This document shows, piece by piece, positions 58,314 through 64,000 of a stretch of DNA of 64,000 nucleotides (within the stretch, counting starts at the first letter, position 1; the number at the start of each line of letters is the position of its first letter). This DNA is from Gelatoporia subvermispora B. Lineage: Eukaryota; Basidiomycota; Agaricomycetes; Polyporales; Gelatoporiaceae. Location of the stretch: the NCBI GenBank assembly GCA_000320605.2, contig KB445791.1:3584576-3648575 (forward strand), given 5' to 3'. The notes beneath the pieces are model-generated. The model was not told the DNA's origin, searched no databases, and was given only the letters and a program-made list of their open reading frames with translations. The translations under genes were made by a program, and so were the position numbers.

Positions 58314-61228
58314 ATGAATCGTCACCACCCGTACGGCGGAGCCTACGACGGTCCTCCCCGCAGAGGCGGCGGTGGAGGCTTTGGCCCCGATAGATCGCAT
58401 CGTTTCGACAGGGGTGCACCCCGTGGCAGAGGCTTTGGTCGTGGCCGCGGTGGACATGGCGGCGGAGGTGGCAACTATGGGGGCTACAATGGAGGTGTGG
58501 GCGCGTATGATCAAGGGCCCCCTCAAGGCGATATAGGTGGTTACAATGGCTACGAAGCAGGGCCTGCGCAAGAACCCTTCTACCAGAATGGCAACTACAA
58601 TGCAAACGTAGCTGCACCCGGACAGTTTGGTGCTGGCCCAGATAATTCCGGCCGTTTTGATCAGGAGCACGGCAACTTTGAAGGTGCGCTTGAAAGTCAC
58701 GTTGAAATTAGAAACTCGGAGCTTCAGTCACATGAGGCGTGTGGGAGTCAGGAGTCAGGCGGTCAGCGTTGAGTATTTTCATTGCATGCTTACTGAAATA
58801 CCGGCCTGCGCACGTAATGGTGCCGGCTTGAGCTTTAAATGTTCTTAGCTTCACCGTACGCGAGTCCTGGATCTCAACGCTATCATCCAAGTTTTATTAT
58901 TCCCCTCGCCCATACTTGGCAGATCCCCACCTTCGCTCGTTAGAAAGAAGGCTCTTGTGTCAGCCAATTTCGAATGTTCTCGCTCACTTGCACTTGGTTT
59001 TCTGGCGATCTCGATGCATTTGTTGACAATCTCACGAACGCCGATTACTTCTGTCAGACGGCTCAGGTCCTGAATACGGTCAGGGTGGTGGTTTTAGCGG
59101 CCGGCCTCAGAAGCGATTCCCGCGACGTGAAAGAGATGATAAAGTACACGATTCTCTCATTGAAGAGCGCATACAGCGCGAGCGTCCTTGTCGCACACTC
59201 TTTATACGTAACATTAAGGCAAGTCGTCACCCCCGGGACGTCGACCTGATGGAGACCCGCCAAGATTTGAGTCCTCCATCTGGTAGTTCCGTATTTTAAG
59301 ACATATTGAGCTAATGAGATATCCGCAATTGCGGTTCCACAGTATGAGACAAATAGCGAGGACGTTCGCCGCATGTTCGAAGAGCATGGAGATATTCGTA
59401 CCTTTTTCGACCTTATCGCAAACCGAGGCATGGTCTTCGTAACTTACGTGAGTTGTGAGCAGTATACTGTTAGATGCGAACAAAATCTGATCATATGTGC
59501 CACGTTGATGTAGTTTGATTTACGTTCGGCAGAACGAGCCCGAGAACGCTTACAAGGGTCTGAGATAAGCGGACGACCAGTGCGTGCTTCCTGATGATGC
59601 ATGAGGCAAACATTCGAACTGTATTTTAATGTAGATTGATGTCCATTACTCCTTACCACGCGACGACCACGGGTCAGGCCGTGACAAGGACAAGAATCAG
59701 GTACGAATACATCAGCATTTAGTGTAGTACCTGAGCTTACTCATTCCCCCCAGCAAATGCAAGGAACTCTCCTTGTCACTCTCCGAAACTCCATCTCTGG
59801 ACAGCCTATTGACGACAACGAAGTACGTCGAAAATTCCAGCAGTTCGGTGATGTCAAATCCGTAATGCCAGCAGGAGATCGACCAGAGTGAGTACTCATG
59901 TTAGCCCTTCCGTGCGGTGGTATTCATTCGTACGTAGTCAACGTTTTGTTGAATTCTTCGACACTCGTGTAAGTGTGATCGTTCCAAGCCCCCATCCGTA
60001 GCTCACGATTGATTTTAGTCTTGTGACGAAGCACATGATCGTCTAAGACATCAGGGTCTGCAAGATGGAGTCATGGAGATTGTGTTCGCGTCCGAGAACG
60101 AGGAAGGCCCTGGCGCGTCGCCTCGGTGAGTTGTCTATATGTGGAGAAGGCTTCGAACATGGAACCCTGACTTATAATGGTCATGTAGTCGTGGTGAAGA
60201 GCAGACGTTCGATCGTGGCCGCCACTGGGACGAGCCTCCAGCCCGTGGTAGACGTGGAGGACGCGGTGGGCGTGGTCGTGGCCGTGGATTCGGAGGCGGA
60301 GGTGGAGGCGGAGGCGGAGGCGGAGGCGGAGGTGGAGGTGGAGGTGATGACTGGGACCGACGTGGTGGTGACTGGGGTAGAGACCGCGACCGTGGCAGAC
60401 AATTTGAGGATGAATTTGGGAGGAGGGACCGCGGTCCAGCTTTCGGAGGGCGCTTTGACGGACCAAATGGTGCGCCATACGGTGGGCCCCCTTCCCCTGG
60501 ACCTCCTGGACCTCCCGGCTACGGCGCCGTACCACCTACTCCCGCGGCTTATGCAGGACCTCCCGGACCAGCACCAGTAAGTGTCTTTACTAGTTTCCAG
60601 AAGCTGTCCGTCCTGATTGTGTGCAGCCTGTTGATGACCGGCTAGAGCAAGCGAAGAAGGTCCAACAATTACTAGCAGCACTCAAGCAACCAGGAGGTGC
60701 TCCTGGGCCGCAGGCACCTGTTGCACCGCAACAAGCACCCCCTTTACACAACATGTCGCAACAGCCCGGTGCCACACCTTCGTACTATGGGTCTGCGCCG
60801 TCAATGTCAATGCCGCCGCAGCCATATGGCGGGAACGTTCCCCCTGCATCCAATACTGGCCATTACCCTCATCCCTCGATGCCTTCGCAGCAACCATCCG
60901 CACCGCAATTAGCGCAGCCACCGGCATCGGCACTCAGTAACCTCCCTCCGAACTTTATGGCTCTGCTGCAGGGCGGACAAGCGCACCCGCAGCAGCAGCC
61001 TCCGGCTCAATCGATGCCTCAAATGCCGTATGGTGCTCCGCCGCCACCGCAACAGCAAATGATGGCATCGCCGCCATCTGTCCCTGGAGTTTCCAACATG
61101 CCCACCAATGGCCAACCTGGATACCAGCAACTCATGGCTTATCTGGTGAGCAAATCTCAAAAGATCGTCCGGCAGGCGGATATTCACGTATGCTATGATT
61201 CGTATAGCAGTCTCAGAAACGCGGCTGA
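58314..61228 (+). CDS. Mei2-like tandem-RRM RNA-binding protein with Gly-rich regions
   Basis: About nine exons encode roughly 750 residues. The N-terminus is Gly/Arg-rich (PPRRGGGGGFGPDRSHRFD, GRGFGRGRGGHGGGGG). RRM1 starts RPCRTLFIRNIKYETNSEDV, with RNP1 GMVFVTYFDLRSAERA. RRM2 starts QGTLLVTLRNSISGQPIDDN, with RNP1 RFVEFFDTRS. The link SGRPIDVHYSLPRDD between them is typical of Mei2-like proteins. An RGG stretch and an 18-residue poly-Gly run follow, and the C-terminal part is Pro/Gln-rich, ending LMAYLQSQKRG. A third, C-terminal Mei2-type RRM is not seen, so this is a Mei2-like relative rather than Mei2 itself. Roles in mRNA fate, meiosis or stress granules are possible. RRM1 is interrupted by a GC-AG intron (59219-59342). 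The N-terminal exons at about 58700-59070 are the least certain part of the model. Confidence 0.82.
59219..59342 (+). other. GC-AG intron inside RRM1
   Basis: The exon reads ...RTLFIRNIK and stops at donor GCAAGT. The next exon opens YETNSEDVRRMFEEHG after TTCCACAG. Joining them restores the RNP2 region exactly. A CTAAT branch-like site lies about 30 nt before the acceptor. No GT donor in the neighbourhood gives the same join. Confidence 0.85.
60292..60345 (+). repeat. GGN triplet repeat encoding 18 glycines
   Basis: 54 nt of alternating GGA, GGC and GGT codons within the RRM gene, after the RGG stretch and before DDWDRRGGDWG. All codons are in frame, so length changes in threes would be tolerated. 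Purine-rich composition could favour slippage. Confidence 0.9.
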
Positions 61229-61571
61229 GGAACGTCGTTCCAACGTCGTACTGTGTCTTGATATTGTCTCTGCGCCGCTAGTATATGAATTCTTCACGAT
61301 GTTTCGCCGTACATAGCCCGAGTTGACGTTTCTGAGTAGTCTAACTTATTTCACGTTATCGGTTATTCTTCTCCCTGTTCTGTCAGTACGTAGACAATTT
61401 GGCAGCGTAGTGAAAAACCCCTCGTAACTTCCCCACGCGGTGTCCGAGGTCCGCTAGACGCGTCGCGTCAAGCGCAGTATGACCTCTTTTCGACTCTCCG
61501 AGCGTCATCGCGTTCTCGCTCAGCGAGCGCCTTGAATATTTATCGACCCTTCGTCTCTCTACACTATTAGC
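61229..61571. other. Intergenic: LAMTOR2-like upstream region
   Basis: 343 bp between two plus-strand genes. A TATTTAT element lies near 61537, about 35 bp upstream of the ATG. Nothing else stands out. Confidence 0.4.
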
Positions 61572-62139
61572 ATGCTGAATCTCCCTAATCTACGCAATCT
61601 ACTCCTGCAAGTCTTAGATTTACCAGCACTGCATACCGCAGTGCTATTTACGCCAGAAGGTCACCTAGTCACGTACGCCTCCGATCCGACCAAGCAGAAG
61701 GATGGTGTTCGTGTCATCGTGGGCTTGAGTGGAGAAGTGTGGCAGGAGACGAAAGAGCAAGGTATAGGCATGGTTGACAGTGAGGTACAACCGCTTGATT
61801 TCACCCTGGAGGAATACTGAACACTGTTCCAGCTCGGCAGGATACTCGTGTTGCCCATAGGGCTATGGCAACACGATGAGCATGCAGAGGATGGCCACGA
61901 CGAAGAACATGATCCACTAATGCTCCTAGCCCTCAATGCGGAAAGTTCTGTTTCATGGGCAGAGCTGGAGAGCAAGGTTTGTGAACAAGATATCAGTGTC
62001 TCCTCCATGTCACTTAGGGTGCCTACAGGCTAGAGAACTAGGCAAGCATTTGGAGACACCAGTCGCTCAGCTACGCGGCCGATTAGCGGCAGCTCCTGCA
62101 TTGTCACCACCACGTCCTGAAGTACGAGTTGCGCGGTGA
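61572..62139 (+). CDS. Roadblock-fold protein, LAMTOR2/EGO-complex-like
   Basis: Three exons encode roughly 150 residues. The start MLNLPNLRNLLLQVLDLPAL leads to HTAVLFTPEGHLVTYASDPT, then VRVIVGLSGEVWQETKEQG and LGRILVLPIGLWQHDE, an acidic insert (EHAEDGHDEEHDP), and LMLLALNAESSVSWAELESK followed by ARELGKHLETPVAQLRGRL. Order and spacing match the roadblock/LC7 fold of LAMTOR2 (p14), including the final helix with LETPV. LAMTOR2 pairs with LAMTOR3 in the Ragulator scaffold that holds Rag GTPases on the lysosome or vacuole for TORC1 signalling. Another roadblock protein is possible, so the call is moderate. The His/Asp/Glu insert in the middle is a fungal addition. The ATG at 61572 is the first of the transcript. 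Confidence 0.65.
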
Positions 62140-62810
62140 ACACTGCCATCACCGCTTATTATTCATATCAATGAACTTCCCTTCGTCGGTAAGCCCGTTG
62201 TGCTTGTTCCACGCATCTGCTTGAGTCTGAGCTGCCTCTGCGCACAGAACGAAGGAGTGTGGTCATTGTCCTCATACGAAACCCTGTGACATCCTTCTTT
62301 GCTTTCATGGCTCATGGCGGGCTCCGATATACTCCCACAGCTGTCACCGGAACCGTCACCATATTGTGCGTCCTTGTTCGTGTCCACACATCACATACGA
62401 TGCGAATGGCAATACTTTACCCGTCTTCACATATGCTCATACGTACCATTTGCGCGTCCTACTCTTCTGCGGCGCGGACTTCTTGTAATCGTACTCCAAT
62501 TGGCTGGGCAGGCGGAAGATGACGCATACCCGTATGGACGATCCAAGTAACTTCTTCCCCTCATAATCGTAGTGTATACCAGTAGAATACCCGTACAAGA
62601 AAAATGGACCATGTGCACGAGACTTGATATGAGAAACAGGTGCTGTCATCAGAGCGTCGTCGACGTGCGGGAAAATCGAGGAAAGCCCTGAGCAAGCCCG
62701 GTAAATATTTAGCTGTTATTGGCTGCGCGTTCGCACCTCCTTCTCCTCTCTCCAAGACTCACGACCTCACGGACGCTCTGCGGCAGCTCTCCAAGGCGTC
62801 CTTGCTGGTC
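62140..62810. other. Intergenic: COQ1 upstream region
   Basis: 671 bp between the LAMTOR2-like stop and the COQ1 start. A plus-strand frame at 62259-62522 and minus-strand frames over the same bases have no known relatives. In-frame codons from 62640 precede the COQ1 start but read as leader, not a presequence. Confidence 0.45.
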
Positions 62811-64000
62811 ATGAGACGATGGTCTGTCGCAGGAGTGCGCACTCCTTCTACAAGGTCAAATTCTCTACCGACAGTCACGCGGTCATGCCGAAAATACAGT
62901 GTGCAAGCTCAGACGAAGACCGCTACTCCGGTTCAGCCAGGGACACTACTCGCTCATGACCAGACTCTCAAAGTCAATCGCAGTTCTGCGTCGTCTGCGC
63001 GCCCCGACCCGTATAAACTTCTTGCACCACAATTGGAGCATCTCCGAGGGACTCTGCTCAACCTCCTAGGCTCGTCACATCCGTCCCTCACGGAGATCGC
63101 CAAGTACTACTTCCTCCACCCTTCCAAACAACTACGACCGCTTCTGGTACTGCTATGGTCGCAAGCAACAAACGGTTTGGGTGGGGGCTGGTATATGAAG
63201 AACTGGGCCGCAGAATGCGAGGGTGCAGGGGGGCGAGCAGAGGAGCTTGACCGACCGCTGACGCGTCCGGACGTGTTGAATGACTGGAATCCCAACATGC
63301 CCGACCATACTGCATCCTTCCATAATTCCTTCTCGCTCAAGACTCCCCGGCCCCCGCTACAGCCGCCTCTTCCACCACCGCTACCGTCCCATGACGCCCC
63401 GACGCTCTCCGTCAGCCTTCTCCCCACGCAGATCCGCCTCGCGCAGATAGTGGAGATGATCCACGTCGCTTCTCTTCTGCACGACGACGTGATAGATGTC
63501 TCTTCTCTTCGTCGGGGAGCCCCATCCGCGCCAGCGGCATTCGGAAACAAGCTCACTATCCTCGCGGGAGACTTCCTCCTTGGGCGGACCAGTGCTGCGT
63601 TATCTAGACTTGGTGAAAATGAAGTCGTTGAGCTCATCGCCAGCGTCATTGCGAACCTCGTCGAGGGCGAGATCCTGCAATTGAAGTCAGTCCATGCTGA
63701 GGAACTAGGTCTTGCTCAGACGCCGAGCGTGGGCAGCGAGAATTGGGCTATATATTTGCAGAAGACATATCTCAAGACCGCGAGCTTGATGGCAAAAGGT
63801 TCCCGTGCAGCAGTGGTACTTGGCGGTTGCAGAGAAGGGGAAATTTATAAAGAGGTTGCCTACGCATACGGCCGAAACTTGGGAATCGCGTTCCAGGTAT
63901 GGTCCATACCTTCTGTCGTGGATTTACGTGACTTACGTCTGCGCACATAGCTGGTAGATGACATTCTAGACTATGAGGCTGGAGAGAGTACACTTGGCAA
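62811..64000 (+). CDS. COQ1: COQ1, polyprenyl diphosphate synthase for ubiquinone (partial, C-terminus off right edge)
   Basis: The first exon (62811-63896) and the start of a second (63951 on) are present. The start MRRWSVAGVRTPSTRSNSL is Arg/Ser-rich without acidic residues, a good mitochondrial presequence. The synthase core includes KYYFLHPSKQLRPLLVLLW, the first Asp-rich motif LLHDDVIDVSSLRRGAPSAP, FGNKLTILAGDFLLGRTSAA, LIASVIANLVEGEILQLKS and YLQKTYLKTASLMAKGSRAA. The second Asp-rich motif, VDDILDYE, is at the right edge. The enzyme makes the polyprenyl tail of ubiquinone from isopentenyl diphosphate in the mitochondrial matrix. Residues about 120-202, between LWSQATNGLGG and LLPTQIRLAQ, form a Pro-rich insert with no role in the known fold. 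An in-frame Met at 62640 would add 57 residues that spoil the presequence, so 62811 is chosen. Confidence 0.93.

Noticed and set aside
60181..60681. 166-codon minus-strand frame rich in Ser/Thr/Ala
   Set aside because: It is the antisense of the poly-Gly and RGG codons in the RRM gene.
62259..62522. 87-codon plus-strand frame between the LAMTOR2-like gene and COQ1
   Set aside because: No relatives known to me, and overlapping frames on both strands are similarly long, as expected by chance.
63107..63649. 180-codon minus-strand frame inside COQ1
   Set aside because: Antisense of the COQ1 core, whose motifs are unmistakable.

Overview
This is nuclear DNA from a filamentous basidiomycete, most likely an Agaricomycete (mushroom or polypore). 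The signs are dense protein-coding genes broken by very many short introns (mostly 48-60 nt, GT...CTRAY...AG), frequent microexons, and a eukaryotic housekeeping gene set alongside mushroom-type families. I see no rRNA, tRNA, CRISPR array, recognisable transposon or biosynthetic gene cluster. Gene models below were spliced by eye from reading frame, donor and acceptor sites and family knowledge. Boundaries are firm where exon positions are listed and approximate elsewhere.

Layout. 1-2619 (-) uncharacterised acidic protein, running off the left edge; 3307-4188 (-) GPI-anchored KRE9/KNH1-like wall protein; 4630-5523 (-) ATP23; 6163-7421 (-) enoyl-CoA hydratase; 7728-8784 (-) BMT5-type rRNA methyltransferase; 9027-9341 (+) RAMP4/YSY6; 9498-11358 (-) RBBP4/Msi1-like WD40 protein; 11740-12166 (-) ATP synthase subunit e; 12952-14303 (+) Ies4-like INO80 subunit; 14617-21379 (+) DOP1; 21715-23055 (-) SSP120/nucleobindin-like EF-hand protein; 25604-31437 (+) PDR-type ABC transporter; 32720-33299 (-) prefoldin subunit 1; 33553-37199 (+) SNU114; 37485-39470 (+) calnexin; 39670-44486 (-) SKI2; 45302-46981 (+) two-domain single-pass membrane protein; 47489-49027 (-) SAM methyltransferase; 51858-53054 (-) IST1; 53902-56537 (+) SH3-CDC25 Ras exchange factor; 56878-57891 (-) Rab5/Ypt5; 58314-61228 (+) Mei2-like tandem-RRM protein; 61572-62139 (+) LAMTOR2-like protein; 62811-64000 (+) COQ1, cut by the right edge. 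Gene-poor stretches lie at 23.1-25.6, 31.4-32.7 and 49.0-51.9 kb.

The genes do not form one pathway, but several belong to shared processes. Secretory and endosomal traffic: RAMP4, calnexin, the EF-hand protein, DOP1, IST1, Rab5 and the LAMTOR2-like protein. RNA metabolism: BMT5, SNU114, SKI2 and the RRM protein. Mitochondria: ATP23, subunit e and COQ1. Chromatin: the RBBP4-like and Ies4-like proteins. I found no convincing new multi-gene system. The points most worth a second look are about gene structure: four GC-AG introns, microexons of 9-15 nt and a start codon alone on its exon. Two lineage-type proteins of unknown role and a possible shared ER-stress promoter motif are also of interest.
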